This document shows, one piece after another, positions 9,226 through 18,437 of a stretch of 64,000 nucleotides of DNA (position 1 is its first letter; each line of letters begins with the position of its first letter). Origin of the DNA: Chloroflexota bacterium (GTDB taxonomy: Bacteria > Chloroflexota > Anaerolineae > Aggregatilineales > Phototrophicaceae); assembly GCA_014338005.1 (NCBI GenBank), contig QUBZ01000004.1, forward strand, positions 1 to 64,000, in the 5' to 3' direction. Made by a program: the position numbers and the translations under genes. The notes below the pieces were generated by a model that had not been told where the DNA came from, did not search any database, and saw only the letters and a list, made by a program, of their open reading frames with translations.

Positions 9226-9699
9226 ATGTCAACCATACAATCCACAGCACAAATCAACACCGGCGCGCGCGATACCCTGCGTATTGTTTCTCTGGTGCTG
9301 GTTTTTATCGGGATTTTGATCTCCGGTTATTTGAGTTATGTCAAACTAACGGAGACGGCGATTGTCTGCGCCGAAGGCGATTCATTCAACTGCGACAGCG
9401 TGACCGGCAGCGTATATGGCAAGGTGGCCGGCATTCCGATAGCTTATCTGGGTTTGGCGACATACCTGGGGATAGGCGCGTTAATTTTGCTGGAAAACCG
9501 TTTGGCGCTGCTGCGGGATTACGGCATTACACTGGTTTTCGGCATCACCCTGTTTGGTTTCATCTATTCGATGTTCCTGGTTTATGTCCAGGCTTCCATC
9601 CTGAGGGCGTTTTGCAGTTGGTGTCTCAGCCACGAAGTGGTGATGACGCTGCTGTTTATCGTGTCCGGCGTGCGCCTGTTTAAGAGTCTGCGGACATAA
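9226..9699 (+). CDS. Vitamin K epoxide reductase (VKOR) family protein
   Basis: This 157-residue integral membrane protein has four hydrophobic helices. It shows the VKOR cysteine set: a loop pair (C-AEGDSFN-C) after the first helix and the redox-active CSWC near residues 128-131 at the top of the last helix pair. VKOR homologues reoxidise a thioredoxin-like partner using quinone and so drive disulfide formation outside the membrane, as DsbB does. No fused or adjacent thioredoxin domain is seen, so the partner is elsewhere. GGTGA precedes the ATG, and the gene follows moeA by 10 bases. Confidence 0.88.
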   Translation: MSTIQSTAQINTGARDTLRIVSLVLVFIGILISGYLSYVKLTETAIVCAEGDSFNCDSVTGSVYGKVAGIPIAYLGLATYLGIGALILLENRLALLRDYGITLVFGITLFGFIYSMFLVYVQASILRAFCSWCLSHEVVMTLLFIVSGVRLFKSLRT

Positions 9700-9736
9700 T
9701 ACTCGCGCGCCGTTATGCGCCGAACAAACCGGGTCA

Positions 9737-9758
9737 ACAAGGGGCTGAAGCCCCTTGT
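9737..9758. repeat. Short palindrome between convergent genes (REP-like or terminator)
   Basis: ACAAGGGGCT and AGCCCCTTGT form a perfect 10+10 base palindrome around GA. It lies between the convergent VKOR and S1-domain genes. No T run follows on either strand, so it resembles a dispersed intergenic palindrome more than a classical terminator. Confidence 0.5.
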
Positions 9759-9812
9759 CTGTTATATATTATCGAACCAGAGCGAGAGTTCACCCCGGTA
9801 AAACTTGCCAGC

Positions 9813-10538
9813 TTATTTTGAATGGTCGCGCAGGGTGCGGCTCAGAATTTCTTCCTGCTCCAGCGCATACCGGCGGTCTTTATCCCGCTTGCGGCTTTTC
9901 TCACGGCGGGACGGCTGTTTATCGGCCATCGCGCGGCGCAGCGCCAGCTCCATCGCTGTCGGCAGGTCGCCTTCATCCTCGTCGCTCGACGACGTTGTTA
10001 CAGCGGCGGCCTTCGGCGCTTCGGCGGCTTTCAAACTCATGTCAATTTGCCGTTTTTTGCGGTTAATTTTAATAACCCGGCCCTCAACCGTATCACCAAC
10101 CTTAACCACATCCGACGGCGAATTGACGTAACCGCTCGACAGTTCCGAAACATGCACCATCGCGTCGCGCTCCGCGCCCACGTCAATGAACGCGCCGTAA
10201 CTTTCCAGCCGCGTGACCGTGCCGCTAAGAACCATACCTTCTCTGATTTCATCCCAGGTCAAAGCGGGCGGGCGCATCAGCGACAGCGCCACGCGCTTGG
10301 CTTCGAGATCCACCTTCAGCACATAAGCGGTGATCTCGTCGCCAACCTTAACCACATCTTCGACATTACGGACATTCGTCTTTCCCAGTTGGGAAATATG
10401 CAACAAGGCATCCTGACCAATGCCGATGTCTACAAAAGCGCCATACAGCTCCAGGCGCTTCACGGTGCCTTTGATTTCCTGCCTCGGCACCAGATCACCC
10501 AGCGACCTGGGCGCGTTTGTACCGATCTGTTCGCTCAT
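9813..10538 (-). CDS. S1 RNA-binding domain protein (two S1 domains)
   Basis: This 241-residue protein has two S1 OB-fold domains (about 19-88 and 98-168). Each has the family core: GTVKRLELYGAFVDIG...ALLHISQL and GTVTRLESYGAFIDVG...AMVHVSEL, ending in KRVALSLM and RQIDMSL. A charged tail (about 190-241, rich in Arg/Lys/Asp/Glu) follows. It probably binds RNA or the ribosome; it has fewer domains than the usual ribosomal protein S1. AAGG lies 7 bases before the ATG. It stands alone. Confidence 0.85.
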   Translation of the reverse strand: MSEQIGTNAPRSLGDLVPRQEIKGTVKRLELYGAFVDIGIGQDALLHISQLGKTNVRNVEDVVKVGDEITAYVLKVDLEAKRVALSLMRPPALTWDEIREGMVLSGTVTRLESYGAFIDVGAERDAMVHVSELSSGYVNSPSDVVKVGDTVEGRVIKINRKKRQIDMSLKAAEAPKAAAVTTSSSDEDEGDLPTAMELALRRAMADKQPSRREKSRKRDKDRRYALEQEEILSRTLRDHSK

Positions 10539-10610
10539 AACGATGCCTTGCTCCTTCTAACCTCTGGTTTTTAGCGTTATACTGCCTCTTAGCAGCCTGA
10601 TTTGACCGGC

Positions 10611-11300
10611 TTAACCGCCGGGCGTTGGCGTCAGCGTCACCTCCGGCGTCACTTCAAAAGCCTCGTCGGGGGCATCGGCGCTGTAGGTGCTAAAAGCCGC
10701 GTACCCTTCCCAGGCATGAAGTTTGCTCGTTTTGACGGTTAAATCCATATCCTTTGGCGTGGCATACAGCGCGCCGATCACCTCACTGGTAGGCAGCAGT
10801 TCGGCGTTTGCCCCGGCCACAAACACAACCACAATAAAAGACCGTTCCGGGTAAAACAGATAAATAACCGCCTGATCGTCCGTCACCGGCGCACCCAGCG
10901 CATAAGCCGGCGCGCCCTGCGCGCTCAACACTCCCTCAACGGTTATTTCCGGCGCCAGACTCAACGAAATGAAGCTGACGGTTTCACCATCCTCGCTGAC
11001 CATCTGGCAGCACATGTCGCCGTCAACTTTGCTCCACTGCGCGCCAATGGCCGGGCCGTTTTCAGCCGTGCGCGTTTCCGGGTCGGTCATACGCGCGTCA
11101 TCTTCGACGATCGTCAGCGCATCCGTCCAGCGGGTTTCGCCCGGCGTAATGCCGTTCCAGCATGGCGCCTCGCAAGGATCGTCCGTCACCAGGCTGATGT
11201 CGTTGAGCAGTTTGTCGTTGCGTAAAACCGGGGGAGGAGCGCACGCGGCGATAAATAAAGCCAGGGCAAGGAGACCTGGGACAAACAGACGATATTTCAT
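10611..11300 (-). CDS. Hypothetical lipoprotein
   Basis: This protein of about 229 residues begins with a short signal peptide and a lipobox (LFIAAC, Cys near residue 20), followed by APPPVL. The rest looks like one globular domain with four Cys (two CE-APCW-like positions and DMCCQM). It ends in an acidic/Thr-Pro tail. I do not recognise the family. The ATG at 11300 is preferred over a TTG at 11318 because the signal peptide then starts directly with MKYRLF. It is probably anchored on the outer face of the membrane. Confidence 0.65.
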   Translation of the reverse strand: MKYRLFVPGLLALALFIAACAPPPVLRNDKLLNDISLVTDDPCEAPCWNGITPGETRWTDALTIVEDDARMTDPETRTAENGPAIGAQWSKVDGDMCCQMVSEDGETVSFISLSLAPEITVEGVLSAQGAPAYALGAPVTDDQAVIYLFYPERSFIVVVFVAGANAELLPTSEVIGALYATPKDMDLTVKTSKLHAWEGYAAFSTYSADAPDEAFEVTPEVTLTPTPGG

Positions 11301-11361
11301 CGGTTTATTCGCTTTCAATTCGATTTGTGGCTGCCAATTTCACTCACAATAAGAGGCAAAC

Positions 11362-11396
11362 CGTTACAGCTTGCCCCCCATTGTAACGCTTTTTTA
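11362..11396 (+). terminator. Terminator-like hairpin on the + strand with no matching + gene
   Basis: CGTTACA (11362-11368) pairs with TGTAACG (11382-11388) and is followed on the + strand by CTTTTTT. Both flanking genes are leftward, so this would stop antisense transcription. On the minus strand the hairpin lacks a T run. Confidence 0.4.
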
Positions 11397-11398
11397 GC

Positions 11399-13528
11399 CT
11401 AATTCAACCGTAAGGTTAACCGGTAGTCCCCGGCAGTCACGCCAAAACGCGCGCCGAAGTGCGTGGCTATGATAATGTATTGCCCGTCTTCTGGCAAGGT
11501 GAACTCGCTGATTAACGAGTTAGTGGTATCGCGGTTGGCGTCGTCATTCTGCGCGATCTGCACGTTGTTGGGGTCAATCAGGAACAGCACCGGGTCGAGC
11601 GTCCCGTTTAACCCCTCCATACTGATCGTCACCACGTCCCCGGCTTCACCCTGGAAGGCATATACATCGAACTTCTTGTTCAGCCGGATGCTGCCCGTCA
11701 CGGTTTCGCCGCTGGAAACCACACGCGCGCTCGGAATCTGCCCGACAAAATCCAGCGAACCGGAGTCCGGCCTTAGGCTGGTGCCGAAGATGCCGCCCTC
11801 GCCCGCCGTGATCGTGCCGTCGGTATTGATGAAAAAGCTGGTCAAGTAGCGTTCGGTCGGCTGAAGTTGCAGCGTGACCGACTGAACAAGCTGGTTGTTC
11901 GCCACCACGTTCAAAACAAACTGCGCCGGGCGCGGATCGCCGCATTCGTTCTGATACCACACTTCGACTTCATAAGGCCCGGCCCCCGGCAGCCGGCCCT
12001 CCGGCCAGTAGATGTAGGAAATCGGGCTGCCGTCCGAAGCGCGGCAGTTGACGTTGCCATCCGCCGCAAGCTGCCCGCCAGTCGCCAGCAGGCGCGGGTT
12101 ATCATCAAAAATCGAGTTCCCCTGCGGGTCGCGCACCAGCAGTTGCAGGTCTGCGGCGGTCGCCCACTGCAAGCTCACTTCCACCGAACCACTCGGCAGA
12201 TCGGGGAAGTTCGGCACAATACCCTGCGTTACCGCGCCGGAGAGCGTCAGTTCATAGTCCCCTTCTGTCCCACCGATTTCCTGCCCGTAGCGCGTGGCGA
12301 CCACCGTATATTGGCCGCTCAGCACTAGCGACAGGTTTACAACCAGCGAGTCGGTCACGCCGTCGGCAGCGTCATCGTTAAAGGCGATCACGCCGCCGTT
12401 GGGGTCTACGACCAGCAGCAGCGGGTCGAGGCTGCCCGATGTTGCATTCATCGCCATCGAAACGATGTCACCGGCCTGCCCGGTGAATGTATAGGTCTGG
12501 TATGGCTGGCCGCTGGTGATGAAACCTGCTGCCGGCGCGCCAAATGTTAGCGGCTGCGGCGCCGCTTGCAGGGTTCCGGCCTGTAAAACCGGCGGATCCA
12601 CACGGATGCCGCCGGACCCAACGGCGGCAGTCCCGTCGGCATTAACACGGAAACTGCTCAAAAACACCTCATTCGGGCGCAGCGTGCCTTGAATCGCTGG
12701 AACGGACAGACCATCCACGACAACGCTGACGACAAACGAGGCCGGGTCGGTGGTCGGGCAGTCCTGAAGCGGCTGGTAATATACCAGTATCTCATAGCTG
12801 CCGGTCGGAATCACACCAGCCGTCCAGGAAGCAGTTTCGGTCGGCGCTTCCGCCGTCAGATTAGCGCACACACTGTTCACGTTGACGCCAAACTGGCCGC
12901 CGCTGCTCACGGTCGGCGTATTAAAAAACAGGCTGCCACCCACCGGGTCGCGCACTTCCAGATCGAGGTTGGCCGTCGAGTTCCAGGTTAGCGCCACTTG
13001 CAGCCCTGTAACCGTAAGCAGTTCGCCTGGCAGGGTGAATCCCGCCGGCGTGGCAGCTGCCTCGGCGGTCGCCTCAACCTTCGCTTCCGGTGTTGGCAGG
13101 GTGGCGGTCGGCGCGGCCTCCACCACCACCAGCGCCAGCGAAAGCTGGAACGTCACGCTTTCGGTCGCTTCGCTCAGGCGAAATACGGTCACGTAATACG
13201 TACCGGTGGCCGGAAGCGTCACATCGGCCAGCGCCAGCGTGTCGTTAGCAGCCACAGCCTGGGCTACCGGCGCGCCTTCCGAATCGGTCAGCAGCAACGC
13301 CAACCCCGATGCGCCGGTAACAGTCAATTTGATCGTCTGGTCGGCAGCGCCCTCAAAGGTGTACACCTGCGCCAGATTATTATCATCCAGTGCGCCCTCC
13401 ACCACCACGCCCGGCGTCAGCAGCCTTCCGGTGACAGGCTGCGCCAGCGCCACCGGAGCGGACAGCAGCAGGATTAACAGCAGCGGCACAAAGCGCCGCA
13501 GACTATTTTTTATCGGCTGAGAGGACAT
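11399..13528 (-). CDS. Secreted protein with PPC and YfaP-like (DUF2135-like) repeats
   Basis: This 709-residue protein has a Sec signal peptide (about 1-29, cleaved after ALA-Q). It is a mosaic: a PPC-like beta domain (about 33-135), a YfaP/DUF2135-like domain (VALTWNSTANLDLEVRDPVGG, about 175-285), a second PPC domain (about 325-440, with DPLLLVVDPNG and FNDDAADG), a second YfaP-like domain (VSLQWATAADLQLLVRDPQG, about 450-555) and a third PPC domain (about 590-705, with DPVLFLIDPNN and QNDDANRD). No catalytic site is seen. It is probably an extracellular binding or scaffold protein. The M23 peptidase gene ends 98 bases upstream. Confidence 0.75.
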   Translation of the reverse strand: MSSQPIKNSLRRFVPLLLILLLSAPVALAQPVTGRLLTPGVVVEGALDDNNLAQVYTFEGAADQTIKLTVTGASGLALLLTDSEGAPVAQAVAANDTLALADVTLPATGTYYVTVFRLSEATESVTFQLSLALVVVEAAPTATLPTPEAKVEATAEAAATPAGFTLPGELLTVTGLQVALTWNSTANLDLEVRDPVGGSLFFNTPTVSSGGQFGVNVNSVCANLTAEAPTETASWTAGVIPTGSYEILVYYQPLQDCPTTDPASFVVSVVVDGLSVPAIQGTLRPNEVFLSSFRVNADGTAAVGSGGIRVDPPVLQAGTLQAAPQPLTFGAPAAGFITSGQPYQTYTFTGQAGDIVSMAMNATSGSLDPLLLVVDPNGGVIAFNDDAADGVTDSLVVNLSLVLSGQYTVVATRYGQEIGGTEGDYELTLSGAVTQGIVPNFPDLPSGSVEVSLQWATAADLQLLVRDPQGNSIFDDNPRLLATGGQLAADGNVNCRASDGSPISYIYWPEGRLPGAGPYEVEVWYQNECGDPRPAQFVLNVVANNQLVQSVTLQLQPTERYLTSFFINTDGTITAGEGGIFGTSLRPDSGSLDFVGQIPSARVVSSGETVTGSIRLNKKFDVYAFQGEAGDVVTISMEGLNGTLDPVLFLIDPNNVQIAQNDDANRDTTNSLISEFTLPEDGQYIIIATHFGARFGVTAGDYRLTLRLN

Positions 13529-13626
13529 AACGTAGTCGCTCCTGATACAAGGACGAAATAGCGGTCAGGCAAGTTTAGCCCATTCCCCACCGGCCTGCCA
13601 TACGGCTTTCCAACGGTTCGCCCACG

Positions 13627-14871
13627 TTAGGGCGTGCCGGCGGGCTGAGCAGTGGCCGGTTCAAGGGGAGAAAGTTCGACAAAAGCGGTCGTGCCTTCGA
13701 CCACATCAATGATTTTGGATACCCGCTGGCCGTCCACGCTGGTGATGACTTCATAGCGGCCCACCGGCACGTCCGCCACGACGAAATTTTCCCCCCACAG
13801 CGGGTCAGCGTTCACATCCGACGGCGTATCTTCATAGATGTAGGTCGTGACCGAATCGGTCACCAGACCGGTTCGCCAGTCGCGCACCGTCACCAGATGA
13901 TCGTTAATCAGGTTGCCGCGCCCGTCCATCACACGCCCGGCGATGACGCCATGCCCTACATACGGCACCATCCACAACAGGGGATTATACGTGTCGCCGT
14001 ACCGCTCCCCGCCCATACGTACTTCAAAATGCACGTGCGGCCCGCTCACCCGCCCGGTATTGCCCACCAGTCCAATCGGGTCGCCCGCGTTAACGATCTC
14101 CCCTGCCGTCACCAGCACCGCCGACAGATGTGCATACAGCGTATAAAGCGTCTGGCCGCGATAGCCAAAATCGTGCTTGATAAAAATCGCGTTGCCGTAG
14201 CTGAACGTGTTCTGGAAACCGCCGCCTGCCCACAGCACCGTACCTGGACCTGCCGCGCGCACTGTCTGGCCGATTGGATTGGGCATATCAACGCCGTTAT
14301 GGATGCGCCAGGGGTTATCTTTCTGCGGCCCGCGTGAACCATAGGGGTAGGAAAACAGCGCATAATTGGTCGCGTTTGAGTCTACCGGGCGCGAAAACCA
14401 GTAATGGTCACGCCCCAGCGGATCGCGGGAAATTGGGGGGACGAGCGGCGGCGGCTGCCATACCGAAGGCGGGCGCGTCACCGACTGCGCCGTGATTTCA
14501 ATCGTCGCCGCCGGTGAAGGCGTCGGCGCGGGGCGCGTGGGGGTAACGATGGCGTTAATGGTGGGACGCAGATCGCCGCTGACTTCTACCGGCGGGATGG
14601 CAACCACGTCGGTATCACCGCTGATAACCAGCGTCGGCGGCGCAAACGGCGTCAGCAGCGGTTGAATGGTCGGCAGCGGCGTGCTGTTGCTGCCAAAACC
14701 GGCCCGTAAAATCGCCTGCCAGCCGCCAGACGAATCTTCGGTCGGCTGCTGCTCGGTCGGGATGATCGTTCGCAGCGAGGGTGTGGGCTGAGCGTTCATC
14801 CAGACCATGAATCCAAAGCCCCCAACTGCCACCAGAACCAGTAAAACCGCCGGTAAACCCTGCCTACGCAT
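13627..14871 (-). CDS. M23-family metallopeptidase (LytM domain)
   Basis: This 414-residue protein has an N-terminal membrane anchor (about 6-25) and a long low-complexity linker. A LytM/M23 domain follows (about 165-300) with HNGVDMPNPIG (zinc ligands His and Asp), YAHLSAVL and GPHVHFEVR (HxH), so the metal site is complete. The C-terminal 110 residues look like a beta-sandwich domain. Such enzymes cut peptidoglycan cross-links or act as envelope hydrolases. It starts 22 bases after the upstream TolB-like gene and is probably cotranscribed with it. Confidence 0.85.
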   Translation of the reverse strand: MRRQGLPAVLLVLVAVGGFGFMVWMNAQPTPSLRTIIPTEQQPTEDSSGGWQAILRAGFGSNSTPLPTIQPLLTPFAPPTLVISGDTDVVAIPPVEVSGDLRPTINAIVTPTRPAPTPSPAATIEITAQSVTRPPSVWQPPPLVPPISRDPLGRDHYWFSRPVDSNATNYALFSYPYGSRGPQKDNPWRIHNGVDMPNPIGQTVRAAGPGTVLWAGGGFQNTFSYGNAIFIKHDFGYRGQTLYTLYAHLSAVLVTAGEIVNAGDPIGLVGNTGRVSGPHVHFEVRMGGERYGDTYNPLLWMVPYVGHGVIAGRVMDGRGNLINDHLVTVRDWRTGLVTDSVTTYIYEDTPSDVNADPLWGENFVVADVPVGRYEVITSVDGQRVSKIIDVVEGTTAFVELSPLEPATAQPAGTP

Positions 14872-14893
14872 TTTGACAACCCATCAAAACCGC

Positions 14894-17092
14894 CTATGAT
14901 TCCGGTGTGGCCTCCACAACCGGCGCTGCCGTCGGCGTGGGGGCAAAACCGCCAAGCTGTCCGACCGTATATAACTCACGCATCGCATCGTACCACGTCA
15001 GGCCGCCGGTTTTGCGGAACAGCCAGTAATTGACGCTGTTGATATTGGCGCGCCAATCGCTCCCCGCAGGCACGCGCTCCCAGCCGTAATCCGCCGCAAG
15101 CTGCGTAAAGTCCACATAGTATCCCGTCGGCACGCCTGGTTTCAGCCGCCCGCCCTCGTCATAAGCCTCTACATCGCCCAGGTTGCGGCTGGCGATGTCC
15201 CAGGGGAGATGGCGCAGCGGTTCGCCAAGCTGGCCGGATTGGGCATCGTCGGCCACACGAATATAAACACGCCAGGATGTATTCACGCCCAGGTCCTCGC
15301 GCACAACTTCCATACGGGCCGGGAAACCAACAATCAGGTTGCGGTTCACTCCGAACTGCCGTCCGGCCATATACCAGTTGCGGCGCTCCTCGCCCGGCTG
15401 CGGTGGGCGATCAATCGCCCAGAAGGCATCTTCCAGCTCGCCCAGAACATCCCAACCTGCCACCGCCAGCGTTTTCTGGCGCAGCGCATTAAACGAGTCG
15501 TTCACCCGCTCGCTCAAATAGGCGCTGGGGGCGCGCACCCCCAGCAGCGTATCCAGCCTGTACAATCCATCGGCATCCGGCGCATTTTCCTGCTCGATAT
15601 ACAGCGGCTGCGGCACGCCCAGACCCAACCCACCGGAATTCACCAGCGCAGCGGGCAGGGGCGTCCCGCTCCAGACCGGGCCGGTTGCCCCCGGCGCGAC
15701 TTGCAGCACCAGGGTGGAAATCCCTGCCTCGGTGAACGGGGTAACGATCAACTGCGTGCTTTCAAACGAGTCCACCGCAAAAACCAGGCTTGACCCATCC
15801 GGCGCCCAGGCAGGCGCGCGGCCTCGTTCCAGAACCTGCGCTTCGGCCTGGGGGTCATCGGCAGGTTTGACAAAAACCTTTTCCGCCCCTTCATCCAGGG
15901 CGCTAAAAGTCAGCAGTTTACCATCAGGACTCCACCTGGGGCGGTCTTCCTGGCGGGTCGGCGTGCCGGTCAGGTTGATCGAAGCCTCGTCGCTCGGATT
16001 ATCGAGAGAAAAGATATAAATGTCGGCGTTACCATCGCGCAGCGAAACAAAAGCGATGCGCCGGCCATCCGGCGACCAGGCCGGCGCAAAGTCCGGCGCG
16101 GCGTGGCTCGTCACGCGCTGCGCTGGCTGCGAGCCATCCACCGGCGCGACGTATATATCCAGATTGCTGCCCTGGTAGCTTTCATAGGCCAGCCACAGCC
16201 CATCGGGACTCCAGCTTGGCGCAGCCTGGAAAGATAAATCGTAAGTCAGGCGCGTGGTCGCCCCGGACGCCAGATCGTAAACGTAAATTTCCCAGTTGCC
16301 ATCCTGGTTCGAGGCATAAGCCAGCCGGCGGCCATCCGGCGACCAGGCCGGGTCGCGCTCATCGGCGGGGCTGTTGGTGAGCCGCAGCGGCGTCCGGCTG
16401 CCGACGTTCACCACCCAGATGTCGGTCTGGCCGCGCTCGCGGGTGGTGTAGGCCAGGCTGCCCTGCACTTCCAGCACCGAGGGCAGCGCCGTCGCCGTCG
16501 GGACCGGCGTAGCGGGTAAACCGGGCGCTGTAGCCACCGCCGTCCCCGGCGTGGTGTCGGCAAAATTCACCAGCCCGGCGCCAACCGGGACGGATGGGAC
16601 AAACCCGGCGCGGTTATCCGGCGTGGTGGCCCACCACACCACAAACAGCAGCGCCGCCAGCAGCACTACCATCATCCCGCTCAACACGCGATTCTGCGCC
16701 CGCAGCGGGTCTTCGGTCAGGCCGACTTCCAGTTCTGCGCGGGCGGCCCGGCGCGCCATTGTGCCGGAAACCGCCTCCCCGGCAGATCGCGTGGCGCGGC
16801 CTGAAGTTCGCCGCCCCATGTTGAGAAAAAAGAGCGCGATACCGCCGATCACGCCCAGGATGGCACGCAAAACGGACCAGACCGCCAGCGCCACCCGGCG
16901 CAGCAGATTGAAGAAAAAACGCGCGACCGCCGCAATCACCCCGAACAGGCCGCCCGCCGCCGCAGTCCCACCGCGCCGCGCTGTGCCGGTGAGGGAACTT
17001 ATACCCGCCAGTGTGGCCTGCGCCAGGGCGGCGCTGCTTTTCAGAATGACCACGCCAACCTTATCGGTCAGACGATAAAAGCGTACCAGCAT
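14894..17092 (-). CDS. Membrane-anchored TolB-like beta-propeller protein
   Basis: This 732-residue protein has hydrophobic segments in the first 150 residues, ending in a clear membrane helix (about 138-156). A TolB/WD40-like propeller follows (about 210-460) with the repeated pattern PAWSPDGRRLAYAS..DGNWEIYVYD; at least five blades can be read. The last 260 residues are a separate domain I do not recognise (GLYRLDTLLGVRAPSAYLS, RRNWYMAGRQFGVNRNL). It is rich in Trp and Tyr and seems conserved in style. The propeller probably sits outside and binds a protein or glycan. It forms a pair with the M23 peptidase, which suggests cell-wall work. Confidence 0.7.
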   Translation of the reverse strand: MLVRFYRLTDKVGVVILKSSAALAQATLAGISSLTGTARRGGTAAAGGLFGVIAAVARFFFNLLRRVALAVWSVLRAILGVIGGIALFFLNMGRRTSGRATRSAGEAVSGTMARRAARAELEVGLTEDPLRAQNRVLSGMMVVLLAALLFVVWWATTPDNRAGFVPSVPVGAGLVNFADTTPGTAVATAPGLPATPVPTATALPSVLEVQGSLAYTTRERGQTDIWVVNVGSRTPLRLTNSPADERDPAWSPDGRRLAYASNQDGNWEIYVYDLASGATTRLTYDLSFQAAPSWSPDGLWLAYESYQGSNLDIYVAPVDGSQPAQRVTSHAAPDFAPAWSPDGRRIAFVSLRDGNADIYIFSLDNPSDEASINLTGTPTRQEDRPRWSPDGKLLTFSALDEGAEKVFVKPADDPQAEAQVLERGRAPAWAPDGSSLVFAVDSFESTQLIVTPFTEAGISTLVLQVAPGATGPVWSGTPLPAALVNSGGLGLGVPQPLYIEQENAPDADGLYRLDTLLGVRAPSAYLSERVNDSFNALRQKTLAVAGWDVLGELEDAFWAIDRPPQPGEERRNWYMAGRQFGVNRNLIVGFPARMEVVREDLGVNTSWRVYIRVADDAQSGQLGEPLRHLPWDIASRNLGDVEAYDEGGRLKPGVPTGYYVDFTQLAADYGWERVPAGSDWRANINSVNYWLFRKTGGLTWYDAMRELYTVGQLGGFAPTPTAAPVVEATPES

Positions 17093-17285
17093 TCAACAAC
17101 CGATCTCAGCGTTACGATCCACGCCGTCCATTGTACTGGCAAACGGCTGTCCCAGCAATCCGGCTCAAAACAGCGTCGGCAGAAACCTGAACTGCCGAAT
17201 TAAAAAGCCGTTCGCCAGCAAAATTGACCTGTAATAAATATTGATGTAACGTTATAGCATCGCTCGCCAGTCAGGAGGAAACCGG

Positions 17286-18368
17286 ATGTCGCCCAGGAAA
17301 TGGATCGCGCTTGCCCTCACTCTTTTCACCCTCGTCTTAACCGCCGCGCCTGTATCGGCACAGCAGACCATCCATACCGTGCAGCCGGGCGAAAACCTGT
17401 TCCGCATCGCGCTGCATTACGGGGTGGGCATGGAAGCCATCGCCCAGGCTAACGGCATTACCGACATGCGGCGTATTCTGGCCGGCCAGCAGCTTATCAT
17501 TCCGAATTATGACCCGACCCCGCCAGTGGTTGAAAACCCGCTGGTCGCCAGCACCCCCAGCTATCACACCGTCCAGCGCGGCGAAAACCTGGATAATATC
17601 GCCCGGCTGTACGGGTTAACCCGCGACCAGCTTATGCAGAGCAACAACATTACCAATCCCAACCTGATTTATCCCGGCCAGCAGCTTCTGGTCTGGACGG
17701 CTGCCGCCGAGATGCTGCCCCTCGAAGCCCTGCCGTCCGAACCCGTCCCGGTCGAAAACATCCCGACAGCCCTGGTCGAAGCCGCCCCACCGCCCGCCGA
17801 TACCACTTACGTCGTCCAGCCCGGCGAGCATCTGGCTCAAATCGCGCGGCGCTTCGGCCTTAACTGGACGATCATCGCCCAGGCCAATAATCTCGGCAAC
17901 CCCAACCAGATTTACAGCGGACAGACGCTCATCATCCCGGCGGCATCCGGCGAAGCGTCCGCCGGGGGTGGATACGCGGCCCCCTACAACCCGCCGTCCC
18001 CAACCATGTGGAGCGGCAAACAGGTGGTCGTTGACCTGAGCGATTCGCGTGTGTACGCCTACCAGGACGGCGTGCTGCTGCGCGACGTGCTGGTATCCAC
18101 CGGCCTACCGGCCACGCCGACCGTTGTGGGCGATTTTAAGGTTTATGTCAAATATCCGGCGCAGACCATGAGCGGGCCGGGTTATTACCTGCCGGATGTT
18201 CCATATGTGATGTACTTCTACCAGGGATATTCCCTGCACGGCACATACTGGCACAGCAATTGGGGGCAGCCGATGAGTCACGGCTGCGTCAATATGCCCA
18301 CGCCGGAGGCGGAGTGGTTTTTTAACTATTTTGTGGATGTCGGCACACCGGTGCGCGTGCAGTATTAA
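17286..18368 (+). CDS. LysM (x3) L,D-transpeptidase, YkuD family
   Basis: This 360-residue secreted protein has a signal peptide (about 1-26, cleaved near SAQ). Three LysM domains bind peptidoglycan (HTVQPGENLFRIALHYG, HTVQRGENLDNIARLYG, YVVQPGEHLAQIARRFG, each about 45 residues). A YkuD domain follows (about 238-360) with HGTYWHSNWGQPMSHGCVNM, which holds the catalytic His and Cys. Such enzymes make 3-3 cross-links or attach proteins to peptidoglycan. A strong AGGAGG stands before the ATG. TTGACC lies upstream, but I see no well-spaced -10. A strong terminator follows. Confidence 0.9.
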   Translation: MSPRKWIALALTLFTLVLTAAPVSAQQTIHTVQPGENLFRIALHYGVGMEAIAQANGITDMRRILAGQQLIIPNYDPTPPVVENPLVASTPSYHTVQRGENLDNIARLYGLTRDQLMQSNNITNPNLIYPGQQLLVWTAAAEMLPLEALPSEPVPVENIPTALVEAAPPPADTTYVVQPGEHLAQIARRFGLNWTIIAQANNLGNPNQIYSGQTLIIPAASGEASAGGGYAAPYNPPSPTMWSGKQVVVDLSDSRVYAYQDGVLLRDVLVSTGLPATPTVVGDFKVYVKYPAQTMSGPGYYLPDVPYVMYFYQGYSLHGTYWHSNWGQPMSHGCVNMPTPEAEWFFNYFVDVGTPVRVQY

Positions 18369-18384
18369 AAGTGGCTTGATAATA

Positions 18385-18423
18385 AGGCACAGCGTTTGTT
18401 AAGGCGCTGTGCCTGTTTTTTTC
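18385..18423 (+). terminator. Strong Rho-independent terminator of the LysM-YkuD gene
   Basis: AGGCACAGCG (18385-18394) pairs perfectly with CGCTGTGCCT (18405-18414) and is followed by G and a run of T. It lies just after the stop codon at 18368. Confidence 0.85.
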
Positions 18424-18437
18424 GGCTGGCATTTGGG

